A stretch of DNA of 64,000 nucleotides, from assembly GCF_011074885.1 (NCBI RefSeq), contig NC_054689.1:434001-498000 (forward strand). Reading direction: 5' to 3'. Numbering within the stretch: position 1 is the stretch's first letter; each line of letters begins with the position of its first letter. Origin of the DNA: Brettanomyces bruxellensis. Taxonomy: Eukaryota > Ascomycota > Pichiomycetes > Pichiales > Pichiaceae. Below are positions 29,222-39,766 of this stretch, one piece after another. The position numbers were made by a program, and so were the translations under genes. The notes below the pieces were generated by a model that had not been told where the DNA came from, ran no database searches, and saw nothing but the letters and a program-made list of their open reading frames with translations.

Positions 29222-30292
29222 ATGCCTGAACCGATTCCAACCACTGAGGCGGGAAGCCTTATCTCCTGGAATTTTCTGCCTGATTCGAAGGCTTTCCACT
29301 TGCCCGATTTCAGCGCTCCATTCCCAGAATACCCATTGGATTACAAGACTGATTTTCTCGTCAACAAGTTCTATCCCTTCTCAATGAAATTTTCTACGCC
29401 TCTCATCTTTTCGCTCACCTATTTCACATCCGTGCATTTGCTCAACAAGGTTGTTTTGAACAGACAGATTAGAGAGTACCGCAAGGCACATCCAGAGGCC
29501 AAGCAACTTCCGGAAAGACTCCCAAGAGCTCCTTACTGGATTTCCAAGACTCGTCTTTTCAAGATCTTTGTTTTCCTTCACAATGTGCTTCTCTGCGTGT
29601 ACTCTGTGACCACTTTCTGCGGCCTGGTTCACACCATGCGGGTTAATGCCAAGGAAATATTGCCTACCTTCTTTGGACATTACTTTGATGCCTCGGAATT
29701 GAAGCCATCTCACATGTTTTGGCAGTCCGTTTGCAATATTGAAAATGGTATTTGGCAAAACCATGGTCCTTCTGTCAAAGGCCTATCGTTCTGGGCGTAC
29801 CTATTCTATCTTTCTAAGTTTTATGAAATCATAGACACTCTTGTGATCTTGGCCAAGGGAAAACAGGCCTCTCTGTTACAAAGTTACCACCATGCAGGTG
29901 CCATTCTGTGTATGTGGGCTGGTGTTCGTTTTGCATCTCCTCCAATCTGGATTTTCGTCGTCTTCAACTCTTTCATCCATTCAATCATGTACTTCTACTT
30001 TGGATTGTGCTGCATCAAAATCAGATTGCCACTTGGCTTTAAGCAATGCTTGACCACTTTGCAAATTATCCAGTTTGTTGTCGGCGGAAGTCTTGCAGTT
30101 ATCCATTTGTTTGTTCGTTACACCGATATTTTCAAGGGAACTATTCGTGGCTGTATTCATAGTGGTGAAGAGGCTTTGGCAATATACATGAATGTGATAT
30201 ACTTGACCCCACTAACCTTGCTATTTGCTGCTTTCTATATTGATTCCTACAAGAAGAGATCTGCTTCCTCTTCAACCAAAAAAAACATTTAA
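29222..30292 (+). CDS. ELO-family very-long-chain fatty acid elongase (3-keto acyl-CoA synthase)
   Basis: The protein has 356 residues with several hydrophobic helices and the ELO signature KFYEIIDT at 199-206, shortly before the histidine box. ELO proteins condense malonyl-CoA with a fatty acyl-CoA in the ER membrane, feeding sphingolipid and long-chain fatty acid synthesis. The usual HxxHH box here reads Q220-S-Y-H223-H224, so the first His is Gln. The downstream context AGAILCMWAG recalls elongases of filamentous fungi and non-Saccharomyces yeasts rather than Elo2 or Elo3. The C-terminus is KKNI, an ER retrieval signal of the KKxx type. The start is an ATG preceded by a T-rich leader. No symbol is given because orthology to ELO1, ELO2 or ELO3 is unclear. 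Confidence 0.9.
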   Translation: MPEPIPTTEAGSLISWNFLPDSKAFHLPDFSAPFPEYPLDYKTDFLVNKFYPFSMKFSTPLIFSLTYFTSVHLLNKVVLNRQIREYRKAHPEAKQLPERLPRAPYWISKTRLFKIFVFLHNVLLCVYSVTTFCGLVHTMRVNAKEILPTFFGHYFDASELKPSHMFWQSVCNIENGIWQNHGPSVKGLSFWAYLFYLSKFYEIIDTLVILAKGKQASLLQSYHHAGAILCMWAGVRFASPPIWIFVVFNSFIHSIMYFYFGLCCIKIRLPLGFKQCLTTLQIIQFVVGGSLAVIHLFVRYTDIFKGTIRGCIHSGEEALAIYMNVIYLTPLTLLFAAFYIDSYKKRSASSSTKKNI

Positions 30293-30820
30293 TTTCCAGC
30301 GGTGCAAGTCCTTATTCGTCTCCTATTCATCTCTGTACTTCCTATTCTCTTTACATATGAATGCTTGAGCATGAATTCAAATTAAGCTATTCCTTATTTA
30401 ACCCAAATATATACAGTTCGTCCTATATTGACGTGCATGGCTTGTACAGAATATATATCCTCTTCATTAAAGATGGTTTCAATGATTTTATTTCATTTTC
30501 TATTTCATTTTCTATTTCATTTTATACAATTTTTTGCGGGGCTCGCTTCTTTTTCCTAGCTGAGCGGACCCCACACTGTGCGCGGACCATTATCATGTAT
30601 CGGGCAAATATACCGAGGTTTCCCTTCCGAGCTGCTTTTTATATTTTTCTCGTTTATCACCACGGCTGGTATATAAAAACATCTAGGTAATATATATTTT
30701 ATCACATCCTCAAATATTTGGACGGATCTTTTTCGCATATGTTTTACAATAAGCACAATAAAACTCGAACATCAATACATTACGCTCATACAGTTTCAAC
30801 GTACTTCCTTTTCATATACT
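30293..30820. other. Intergenic region ELO / oxidoreductase
   Basis: It is the 3' region of the elongase gene and the promoter of the next plus-strand gene. It contains a 12-nt unit (ATTTCATTTTCT) repeated about three times near 30488-30523. Open frames here lack recognisable content. Confidence 0.5.
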
Positions 30821-31936
30821 ATGACCGATCAGATTATCATCAACTGGGCAGTTCTTGGTCCAGGTCGTATTGCCGAAACTTTTGTCAATGATTTGCTTCA
30901 TTCAAAAGATAAGCTTCGGCCAGAGGTCAATTCAGGCAAAATCAAACATCAGTTAATTGCTGTGGCATCTCACAGCTCACTTGAGAATGCCGAAAGGTTT
31001 AAAAAAGAGTCGATTCATGAAGAAACAAATGATCTTATCAAGTGTTACGGAAATTACGATGAGGTGTTGAATAATCCTAAAGTAGACATCGTTTATATAG
31101 CCACGGTCAATTCCACTCATTTCAGCATCTGCTATCAGGCGCTACAGCACAATAAGAACGTTCTTATGGAAAAGCCATTCACCGTGAATCACAAGCAGGC
31201 AGAAATCTTGACTGCTCTTGCTAAGAAGAAGAATCTTTTCCTAATGGAGGCTTATTGGACACGGTACAATCCGGTTTATCAAGATGTCTACAAGTACTTA
31301 TTCACCGATAATCGTACTGGTGATGAATCCTCTATTGGTGACATTAAACGGATTGTCACGGATTTAAGTTACGTTTTCGATGAGGCTGATCCTCAAATGA
31401 ACAGAATCTACAATCCAGCTTTAGGTGGAGGTGTTCTCTTGGATATTGGCATCTATGCTTTATATTGGGTTCTAGGATTCATTGGCAAACCTGGAAGGAA
31501 GCTTGCCTTTCCGCAAATCAATGCTTCCGCAGCTCTTGCAGACACGGGAGTCGATATTTCAACTGCAGCCGTTTTGAAGTTTGAAAATGGAAAATTGGGA
31601 GTCTCTTCTTGCTCAGGATACTTTACAAATGAGGCTCGTAGAGTTCTTATAAATGGTACAAAGGGATCAGTTGAAGTTGATGACTCTTGCCGGCCAAATG
31701 AATACTGGATTTACGATGAGAATCACAAACTTGTCATTCACAAGGCCTACACCTACGATGGTAAAGGTATGTTTTTTGAGGCCGATCACGTGGCACTATG
31801 CCTTGCTAAGGGACTCAAAGAAAGCCCTCTACACACTATGGATGATGCCCTACTTATGTCTAATGTTCTAGATACTATCAGAGAGCAAATCAACAACAGG
31901 TACCCTGACAATATTGAAAGCACTGATATCGCTTAA
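30821..31936 (+). CDS. Gfo/Idh/MocA-family NAD(P)-dependent dehydrogenase (dihydrodiol dehydrogenase-like)
   Basis: The protein has 371 residues. An N-terminal Rossmann motif reads LGPGRIAETF at 12-21, and the family's EKP triad is at 117-119 (NVLMEKPF). The C-terminal domain contains YNPALGGGVLLDIGIYAL, typical of the trans-1,2-dihydrodiol dehydrogenase / D-xylose 1-dehydrogenase (NADP) branch. Such enzymes oxidise sugars or diols with NADP; the true substrate is not evident from the sequence. No signal peptide or membrane segment is seen, so it is probably cytosolic. It lies between the ELO and UPS1 genes on the same strand, but the gaps are too wide to suggest co-transcription. Confidence 0.88.
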   Translation: MTDQIIINWAVLGPGRIAETFVNDLLHSKDKLRPEVNSGKIKHQLIAVASHSSLENAERFKKESIHEETNDLIKCYGNYDEVLNNPKVDIVYIATVNSTHFSICYQALQHNKNVLMEKPFTVNHKQAEILTALAKKKNLFLMEAYWTRYNPVYQDVYKYLFTDNRTGDESSIGDIKRIVTDLSYVFDEADPQMNRIYNPALGGGVLLDIGIYALYWVLGFIGKPGRKLAFPQINASAALADTGVDISTAAVLKFENGKLGVSSCSGYFTNEARRVLINGTKGSVEVDDSCRPNEYWIYDENHKLVIHKAYTYDGKGMFFEADHVALCLAKGLKESPLHTMDDALLMSNVLDTIREQINNRYPDNIESTDIA

Positions 31937-32688
31937 GTAACACATGTATTTGGTCTGAATGATGATTTTGATGATTTTCCTTTTTTTGCATTTTATTATG
32001 AAGACTTTAGTGCTCGTTTCCAATGTTATCACTTTCATACTGCGATGTTCGATCGTCACAAATGAAGTGGTGTTAGGATGTACGTTTCAAACGAGCATTT
32101 CTATTTGCATTGCGTACTTGTTTAGTTCTATTTAGTTTCTTTTTGTTCTTATTATACTTTATGCTGAGATGAATTATTAAGAGTTGCTTTAGCTGTATTG
32201 AAATTAATTCGAGCACTAACGGTGTTTGTGATGTTTTTTGAAAAGTATTGTTTTGCAAACATGATGCTTATCTTTAAGCCCGACATTTGGAATTATACTT
32301 TTTATCTCATGTTTTCTTTCCGCCGTTTAGCATAATGATATTTCGCGGGGAGAACAACAAGTAAAAATTTCTCCGGATTTTTTTTCACAAGTTTTTACAT
32401 TTTCCTTTTTTATTTTTTATATAAAGGCGAGGGAGGCCAATTAGGTCTTTTGGAAAAGTAAAGCCTGTATCTATGCTTGTAGCATTTCACACACAAATAT
32501 AAGAAATTAACTACAGCGTTTTACATTAACTTTACACGAATATCTGGAGGGACTCTGGATAGTTTCTTTTAGATTACGGGGCAAATTCATTAATTTTCAA
32601 TATTCCGATTATTGTGCGGAGGAAAGAGATTAAGAAAGCAAATTGCTTTATTTTTCCGCCCTAGTTTGATCCTTTAACCTAATCACAA
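31937..32688. promoter_or_regulatory. Intergenic region upstream of UPS1
   Basis: This 752-bp gap is AT-rich, with one CGCGAAA on the minus strand at about 32342-32348. I see no gene in it. The nearest TATA-like run is around 32410-32425. Confidence 0.4.
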
Positions 32689-33282
32689 ATGGTGCTTTAT
32701 ATGAAAAACAAGCACACATTCCAGCACGATTTTGAAACCGTGACGCTTGCATATTTCAACAGATACCCGAATCCATACTCAAAGCATGTGAAATCGATCG
32801 ACACTGTGGAGAAGTATATTGACTTAGAGGGAAAACTTCATCAGACAAAGCTTATCCGAAAGTGTGGGCACCTGCCTAATTGGGTGAGGCCTTTCTTGGG
32901 CACAATAAGCAGCAGCTGGATTGTGGAAAAGACCGTTGTTGACCCGATAAGCAGAACTATGCAAACTTACAACTGCAATCTTGATTATACCAAACTTCTA
33001 ACTGTTGAAGAGTCCACGTTCTACAAATACGACTTTGAGAAGGGTGTCACGCACTCTACTGCAACAGTTTCTTTTAGAAGTCGCTTCAAGAGGTTTGGTG
33101 CTCTGAATCTTAAGGATAAAATAGAGGATTGGTCAAAAACAAGGTTTACCGAGCATTCTCAAGGTAGTAGGATGGGTCTGAAGATTGTGATGGAAAGGGT
33201 TCGCCAAAAGATGGCAGACCGGTTGAAGCAGAGCCAGGAGCAGCTCAAGCAGGTTCAGCAAGTGCGGCAGTGCAATGCTTGA
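32689..33282 (+). CDS. UPS1: Ups1-like PRELI/MSF1 lipid transfer protein of the mitochondrial intermembrane space
   Basis: The protein has 197 residues. Residues 1-175 form a complete PRELI/MSF1 domain: FNRYPNPYSKHVKSIDT near the start, LPNWVRPFLG in the middle, and EDWSKTRFTEH with RMGLKIV toward the end. These segments are closer to Ups1 than to Ups2. With Mdm35, Ups1 carries phosphatidic acid from the outer to the inner mitochondrial membrane for cardiolipin synthesis. The Gln-rich tail after residue 180 (KQVQQVRQ) is not part of the domain. The start is the first ATG and matches the family's first residues (MVL). Confidence 0.9.
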   Translation: MVLYMKNKHTFQHDFETVTLAYFNRYPNPYSKHVKSIDTVEKYIDLEGKLHQTKLIRKCGHLPNWVRPFLGTISSSWIVEKTVVDPISRTMQTYNCNLDYTKLLTVEESTFYKYDFEKGVTHSTATVSFRSRFKRFGALNLKDKIEDWSKTRFTEHSQGSRMGLKIVMERVRQKMADRLKQSQEQLKQVQQVRQCNA

Positions 33283-33532
33283 GGCAGTGCAATGCTTTTG
33301 AAGCTTAAAGGTGTTGCCAGATTTAGAAAGTTGAAGAACCGGGTTCTTTTTTAGGTTCTTTTTTTTTTTGACCAAACTGATACGATTGGCCGTCGCCTAT
33401 TTATTGGTCTATTACGATGTTACGATCTTTTTTTTGTGTTTATTATTATTACTGTTGCTTTTATCCCCTGTTATATACACTAAATTTATATATCTCCTTT
33501 ATGAGTATCCGGGTAGACCCTAAAGTACAAGC

Positions 33533-36469
33533 CTAGGCAAAACTCAACTTCCAACCCAATCTCTCAACCAAATCGTACCAATCCACAAATCTGTCCCCGA
33601 GCGGATTCAATCTCCAAAGTTGCTTCATGACGATTTGGCACCGGAGAACGTTTTTCCAGCGGTATCTCTTGATGAAGTCGTTGTACCGCTGGTTCATCTC
33701 CTTCCTATCCCGGGGGAAGATCACATTCATGCCCGCGATAAACATGGGGAAGCACAATGCTGCCTCCACATCCGTACCCAAGAGCACGTCCAAGGATTTG
33801 ATCAACTGGTTTTCCAAGTACTGGATTTCCAAAGATGATGGAGTCATTCTCAAGACAGACTGTCTCAAGTGAATCTTTGCAGTGAGCTGGAAGCACTCGA
33901 AAACGGTCAACTGGAGCTCCAAGTCGTGCGCGTTCAACTTTGCGAGAATATGCTGCCTTGGTTTGGCATCGTTGAGTCTGGCCTCCAGGTCCTGGCACTG
34001 GTACATGATGTTTTCGTATTTTTCGTAGATTGTCATCTCCGAGTCCAGCTCATCGTCCTCGGCCTCTTCAGCATCGTCTTCCCCAGTCTTTTCCGCATCA
34101 TCTGGACCCTCTTTCAAGCCTAGGCAGTTCTTTAGGCTCTGCTCAGAGTCCCGCCTGAGTTTTTTCCTCTGGGCTGCAATCTCCTTGTTGAACTTTATCA
34201 TCTCCGGACTCAAGCCCACACTCGAGTACACATTTGACGAAGAAGTCTCACTTGAAACGTGTGGAGAGCTGTCGGCAGCCCCGGCCAACTCCTCGGCTGC
34301 ATGTGCCAAAAACTCGTCATCATCGGATTCATCGACAGGTTCGTCTCCCAAACTGCGGGCCTTGCTTATTTTTCGATACAACCTCCTCGAAGTCGAAACC
34401 AGCTTGTTGATCTCGGCCAAGATGTTGTATATCGGAGAGGAGATGTTGTGCAAGGGGTCCAAAAATTCCAGAGTGTTCGATGCGGTCCACATCTGCTCAT
34501 ACTCCTTCAAATCAAAGTGTAACGGCCGCACCTTCGACACCGCGACAGCCGTTATGTCGTGGTACGCGTAGTTGGTGGCAAGAAAGTGCTCATCCTTGCT
34601 GTTGTTGAACTTCTGGAGCCCTCCCTTGTACCTGATCAACCTTGCACCATACTCCAAGTACTTCGACCACCGGGTGACGTCTCCCCGGCAGATTTCCACA
34701 CCACACAAGATTAGAAATGCCGCCAGCCTCATGTTTATCGTGTCGTCTTTCGAAAGGGCCGACAGAATCTGCTCCCTCTGGAATTCGTACTGCGGATCGC
34801 TGTCTGCTTTTTCCACCGTGATGTCCGGATCACTCACATCGATCACGCTTGCCACGTCCTTGTAGTATTCCAAAGTGTCGGCTTCCATGATCGGCCTCTG
34901 CGAAAATCCTTCAATCGCTCTCTGGATGTAGTACGCGCCCTGCTTCTCCATCCTTGCACCACCCAAGTGGAACGCACTCCATGCTAGAATCCCATACAAA
35001 ACGCACCGGTCCACGTGTGCCATCGGCAAAAATGTGTGGTGGTACATATTCTCCTCCTTGGGAGCGGATGATGCAATGAGGCTCAACTTGTCCCGGTAGT
35101 ACTCGTAGAGCTTTTTCCCTATTGGTGAAAGCGATGCCAGCGTTGTTCCTCTCACTATGGATGGGTTGATGTATATCGTTGAAAATGTCTCATTCATCCG
35201 GTTGCTGCTGAACAAACTCAGCGGACTTGCCTCGCTGTTCTTTGTCGAAATAACGTCCATCTTCTCTGCCTCGATCTTCGAGTCCCCGGTCTTTTCAGCC
35301 TCTTTTTTCTCATTTTCTCCCCGACCACTTATCCGGGCCTCTCCCGAAAGCTCGAATATACCCTTTAGGCTGTTCACTGCAGCCGCTGAGCCGAAGCTTT
35401 CGCCCATCATCCCACCCCGGAACCCATCCTGGTTCTTACTTGATGCTTCCTGGAAATGCTCAACGAGTGCTTTTGTGAATTCCGGCGAAAATGCTCCCAC
35501 ATACGTGTCATACGACCCCATGGAGTTCAGTTCCGGTTCTTCTAATGACAGAAGTTCTGTTTGCTTCGATGGAAGAGGCTGGTTTTCCACCTGGGGGTTG
35601 ATCTGGGGTGAAAATGATGAAAATGTCTGGCCCGCACCGAATCCATTACTGTAGTTTTCACTGAATAGAGAACCAGTGGGTACGCCCGGAGTGTCGTATT
35701 GGGTATAGTTTGGTCCCAGTATGGTCTCCATCTGGTTTATCTGTGTGTTTGTCCCGCTTTGGGATATAATGCTGCCCATATTAGGCGTTTCTGCATTTCC
35801 TGTTTCGTTGTCCTCCTGCTTATTCTCGTTTCCACCTTCCTCTGCTACCGTATTGTTGCTTTTCACTCCATCAGACGCATCCGGCCCTTTCTGTGTCATC
35901 AAAGCTTCCAGATTCCCCAAAGAGGATGATCCCATGTCCTGGAGCCAGTTTCGGCCAACTATGGGCGCAATATCGATCGATAAAGGATTGAATACCACAT
36001 TTTTAGACCCTGAATTATCCTTTTTCGTCCTCCTTTGCTTCCGTTTCTTGTCCTTGACGGCCCGTTTCGGCTTCCGATTGCCGTAATTCCGCTTTAGCGA
36101 TGAATTGTGTTCTGACGAGCTCCCAGATGCCAAACTGTCTGATTCTGCCCTATTTTTGTGCTTCCGCCGCCGGAGTTTGCTCCCCTTTTCAATTATTTCC
36201 ATTTCGTGCTTCAGCTTTTCCGCCTGATCCGTACTCATGTCCTCAGTAATGTATTCGCAACGGCGGTGCAACCTCTGGCAATCTCCACATACCGGTTTCT
36301 GCTCATCGCATCTTTTCTTTCTCAATTTGCAAGTTAGACATCCCTGTCTTGATCGCCGATGCACGTGCTTCTCCTTTATTTCTCTCTTCATTGTCCTTGA
36401 TCTTCTTCCCTTCACTTTCCGCTTCATCTTTATTGTTTCGTCTCCGGCAGGATATTTTTCAACCTGCAT
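33533..36469 (-). CDS. Zn2Cys6 fungal transcription factor
   Basis: The protein has 978 residues with a binuclear zinc cluster at C44, C47, C54, C61, C64 and C71 (GCLTCKLRKKRCDEQKPVCGDC, cited here only by position and spacing CX2CX6CX6CX2CX6C). A basic linker follows (RRRKHK, KPKRAVKDKKRKQRR). The C-terminal half holds a fungal-specific regulatory domain with ILAWSAFHLGG and an end block FPMFIAGMNV ... VDWYDLVERLGWKL, typical of the UGA3/LYS14/ARGR-like group. An acidic stretch lies near residue 800. These factors bind CGG-type sites and usually regulate a catabolic or biosynthetic pathway. I cannot name the target. The gene has relatively G+C-rich codons. It converges on UPS1 with a 250-bp gap. 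Confidence 0.85.
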   Translation of the reverse strand: MQVEKYPAGDETIKMKRKVKGRRSRTMKREIKEKHVHRRSRQGCLTCKLRKKRCDEQKPVCGDCQRLHRRCEYITEDMSTDQAEKLKHEMEIIEKGSKLRRRKHKNRAESDSLASGSSSEHNSSLKRNYGNRKPKRAVKDKKRKQRRTKKDNSGSKNVVFNPLSIDIAPIVGRNWLQDMGSSSLGNLEALMTQKGPDASDGVKSNNTVAEEGGNENKQEDNETGNAETPNMGSIISQSGTNTQINQMETILGPNYTQYDTPGVPTGSLFSENYSNGFGAGQTFSSFSPQINPQVENQPLPSKQTELLSLEEPELNSMGSYDTYVGAFSPEFTKALVEHFQEASSKNQDGFRGGMMGESFGSAAAVNSLKGIFELSGEARISGRGENEKKEAEKTGDSKIEAEKMDVISTKNSEASPLSLFSSNRMNETFSTIYINPSIVRGTTLASLSPIGKKLYEYYRDKLSLIASSAPKEENMYHHTFLPMAHVDRCVLYGILAWSAFHLGGARMEKQGAYYIQRAIEGFSQRPIMEADTLEYYKDVASVIDVSDPDITVEKADSDPQYEFQREQILSALSKDDTINMRLAAFLILCGVEICRGDVTRWSKYLEYGARLIRYKGGLQKFNNSKDEHFLATNYAYHDITAVAVSKVRPLHFDLKEYEQMWTASNTLEFLDPLHNISSPIYNILAEINKLVSTSRRLYRKISKARSLGDEPVDESDDDEFLAHAAEELAGAADSSPHVSSETSSSNVYSSVGLSPEMIKFNKEIAAQRKKLRRDSEQSLKNCLGLKEGPDDAEKTGEDDAEEAEDDELDSEMTIYEKYENIMYQCQDLEARLNDAKPRQHILAKLNAHDLELQLTVFECFQLTAKIHLRQSVLRMTPSSLEIQYLENQLIKSLDVLLGTDVEAALCFPMFIAGMNVIFPRDRKEMNQRYNDFIKRYRWKNVLRCQIVMKQLWRLNPLGDRFVDWYDLVERLGWKLSFA

Positions 36470-37851
36470 GGTCCAAATTTACTGTATGCAATTAAATTAT
36501 ACTTCCAGTCTCTCTATTGTCGATCAATGCCTTCTTTTCTGTTCTATTGTATGTCAGCTATCTCAAATATCTGCTCTATTTCCACTATCCAGTACTTCTA
36601 ATATTTCACTATCCAGTATCTCGTGTATTTCCGCTATCCAGTGTTTACTTATCGCGCAATAAGCCTCGGTCACCTAACAACGCTAAAAAATAAGAATCAA
36701 AGCTGCGAAACGGATTTCCGATCCGAATCAAGGTATGGATGCTCTCTATCTTTGACAGAAAAGAGTTGACAGTTGTAAATTGCAAAACTGGGGGAAAAAA
36801 ATATGATATAAAACGGTATAAGATGTGCCATTGCAGTTGTTACTTTTATGCAGGATACTGAGAGCCGTACCGATAGGGCCCTCGCTTTTTATTGGGTGAC
36901 TGCTGAACGCGCCGGAGAAGTAGAAGTCAAAAAAAAAAAAGATAAAGCAAAATAATGCGAAGTAAAACACAACAAAGCGAAGCAAAGAAAATAGAGCCCG
37001 ATAAATAAGACACAAGTAGGAAAAAAATGGGAAAAAATTTCAGCATTATCATTTCCGGAGCGCGGGAACGATTTAGGATTTCGCGAATTCTTAGAAATTC
37101 GAAAAATGATGAAACTCAGAGAATCCCATTTGTAAAAGGGATATCTGAGTTTTATCAAATACTATATTTTACGTCACTAACACCTCATTTTTCCTCAAAG
37201 GTCTAAGAAAGACAAGTTGATATATTTTAACTCGAATCGATATTAATTTAATAGTGATTTTAATTTAATATTGATCGTATCATGAGTTGACAAGATAGTC
37301 CAGATTTGATATCTTGATTAATTATTATTTGTTTCTCTGAGTTTTGTAACTTAAAGCACCAGAAACAGGTGTCTGGACAGGTCAGCACACATTCCTTACA
37401 AAAAAATTAATTAGCTCCACATTTTGGGTACATTCATTAAAGCGATTATGTCTTTATTTTTCATCAATTTGAAATGAGGGAGATAGAAATGCATGAAATA
37501 CTTAAAGGTTACAAGATCAATATAGGATCAATATAGGACTAATATGGGATCTACATGCAGGATAAACATACAGGATCAGTACACAGGATCAATATTGACT
37601 TCGAACTCTGCAATTCAAATCCTTACATTTACATCCTCCTATTCCTAATATGATAATATTTCACATTCGTCTGCCTAGCATTTGTGGGCATTTTCGAACG
37701 TCTTCCATTATTATATAAACATATGCACACGCATACGCCGGATATGATACAGATTGTATAGCATGGGAACAAAAGAAAAAGGAGGTAAGAAGCAAAAGGA
37801 GTGAAGAGACTCACTTATACAACACTCTCGCATAGAGTATCTTTCACATCT
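36470..37851. other. Gene-free region between the Zn2Cys6 gene and CDC36
   Basis: This 1.38-kb gap serves as promoter of the Zn2Cys6 gene and 3' region of CDC36. It contains degenerate copies of AGGATCAATAT between 37517 and 37600, a repeated TAATTTAATA near 37245-37270, and a TTTCGCGAATTC at about 37079-37090. No coding frame is convincing. Confidence 0.45.
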
Positions 37852-39104
37852 TCATATGATCGACTGGTATGAAAGAATGAAGTCCTTGGTGACATATTGC
37901 CAAGTTGTCGGATCAAAAAAGACATAGGTGCCTCTTTCGGAGTCGGGACCGTTCGGAATTGGCTCGGAATGCGACTCCTTGGTGAGCCAGACCTGTAATT
38001 CTTTGTGATACCTCCAGTTTCTGCTGTTGAGTTCCCTGGCAGCCAACTCCTGGAGGGTATCTCTTGGTTTGCTGTAGAAAATGAAAAACAACGTCTCATC
38101 CGTGAAAGTCCCGATTTTCGACTCGATATTCGGCAAGTCCGCCTCGGACAACTTGAAACTCTCCGGAGTGGTAAATAGTGGCTCAACTTCAGACCTACTA
38201 GTCTCCAACCAAGGAGAAGCAAACGATTTCGAAATCTTGTAATCGGCACTTTCCCTGTTTGTACTCGAAACTTCCAATCCAAGCATATTGAGATCAATCC
38301 CCATTGCAATCGTAGTCTGATCGCTTGGCTCTTGTCTGAGCAACGGTAAAAGAGCCTTTAACCCGTATTTGTCGATTTCTGTAACTGGTTCATCTGCTTT
38401 CTCCTGCTGAGTCTTCACAGTCTCGGTTTTCGCAGCTGCAAAAGCATCATTTCCCTTTGCACCAGATCCACCCATCTCAGAAGCATTCGGAGCCGCGGGA
38501 ACAAGCCCGGGTGGAAGTTGTGGAGTGTGAGATCCATCTCTTTGCTGTTTTCCGGCCATTTCAGCCAAATTGTTGAGGATTCCACTTGCATTTCTCGACA
38601 AACTGGATTTTCCTGCATTTCCATCGCCATCCGTACCGCCAGCACTGCTCTGATTGGCTATTGTCGATGCATGTTTCACTGCATTCAATATTGCCTGAGC
38701 ATTTGCCTTAGTTTGGGCAGATGGACTGGTCACAGATGCATTTGGATTGCTTGCTTCAAGCTGCTGTGACAACAACGGCTGGTGCTTGTTGCTATTGGTA
38801 CTGCTTGTGCTATTGTTTGCACTGTTTATGCCATTTTTCCCTCTGTTTCCGGACGAATTTCTATTCATTACAGGTGGATTTGCCGACCCTAATGCCGGAA
38901 ATTGCTCATCAAAGGATGCAGATGGCGCAGTTCTCCGCACCGTCCACGGAGATCCGGCTGCCGTGCTATATGACATCGTTGTACCTCGCGGTGTACCGTT
39001 TATATTATTCCAAGAGGCTGTAATAGCTAAGAATTAGCATTTAGGTGTTAGTATGCCAAATTCGACTTTGCAATCTTCTATTGTTGCACATCATACTTAC
39101 ACAT
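37852..39104 (-). CDS. CDC36: Cdc36/Not2 subunit of the Ccr4-Not complex (spliced)
   Basis: The C-terminal part (from YGLKALLPLLR to the end, DFILSYQSII) is a complete NOT2/3/5 domain. A motif DEQFPALG lies near the N-terminus, as in longer Not2 proteins. Not2 helps scaffold Ccr4-Not, which deadenylates mRNA and represses transcription. Calling the gene from the ATG at 38976 gives 374 residues, but the frame stays open upstream to a splice acceptor. I propose exon 1 (ATGT) at 39101-39104, a GTAAGT donor, a TACTAAC branch at 39047-39053 and an acceptor at 39027, or alternatively 39018. This yields an in-frame 392-residue protein beginning MSITASWNNINGTPRG. The two acceptors differ by three residues. 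The gene is divergent from FAP7. Confidence 0.87.
39027..39100 (-). other. Intron of CDC36
   Basis: The donor is GTAAGT at 39095-39100, directly after ATGT. The branch box TACTAAC is at 39047-39053, and the first AG is at 39027-39028 (TTAG). A second acceptor, CAG ending at 39018, would also preserve the frame. The downstream exon is open in the coding frame for 13 or more codons before the internal Met at 38976. Confidence 0.75.
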
Positions 39105-39766
39105 ATTAATGGTTTGCTCATGTATTGACGCAATGTAATGACCTGACTGTGCTTATTTGAATGTTTGCTTCTCGATTTCAACTGACTTGCTCTACTGTGA
39201 ATTCTCTTTAATGCACTTTTATGCTTTATACTGAAGGTACAAATAGTCAAAGCAATCTAGCCCTAATTGTTTCCGTCTCTTCTGTTCTGCCAAAAATCAC
39301 GTGTTGCAGCTTGTGTGTTGTTAGTAAATGCAAAAGAAAGCCGTGGTGATGAACGATTTCGAAACGTATTGCGTTGCTCGTGAGCTTTCATAATATTGTG
39401 ATAATTGTGATAATATTTATCTTAAACCTCTCTCACCATTTTTTTATTTTNTTTTTTTTTTTTTGTCTGCGTCTCTACTTTTTCTACTCCCCTACCATGC
39501 TCATTCCTGCCAGCACACACTGCTAAAAAAATTTCACCCTCTAGCTTTTCCGAAATCATCGAGATTTTCGCTAATACCGATTAGTGCTATATCGCCATTC
39601 ACGGCAGTCCACCTTTCCTTCTCCCCAATATACAACTTACAAAGCCCCGGTTCACACATATTCAAAACCACAAATCAGATTCATCGAACAGATTCATCTA
39701 AGATCACATCTACGTCCCATATACCCAAAACCCGCTGCACATTTCGCATTACGTCATATTTCAGTT
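39105..39766. promoter_or_regulatory. Divergent intergenic region CDC36 / FAP7
   Basis: It contains an E-box CACGTG at 39298-39303, the target of Cbf1/Pho4-type bHLH factors. It also has a T tract with one undetermined base at 39451, and an A/T element AAAAAAATTTC near 39525 that resembles the RRPE element of ribosome-biogenesis genes. The FAP7 frame is open 61 codons upstream of the chosen start, through sequence without family resemblance. Confidence 0.5.
39298..39303. promoter_or_regulatory. E-box CACGTG
   Basis: A palindromic Cbf1/Pho4-type site between the divergent CDC36 and FAP7 genes, about 195 bp from the CDC36 start and 465 bp from FAP7. Confidence 0.4.

Noticed and set aside
37600..37640. 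TTCAAATCC resembling a tRNA T-loop
   Set aside because: No five-base T stem and no cloverleaf around it.
39584..39766. 61-codon N-terminal extension of FAP7
   Set aside because: Family members start just before the P-loop; the extension has no resemblance to them and lies in the promoter region.
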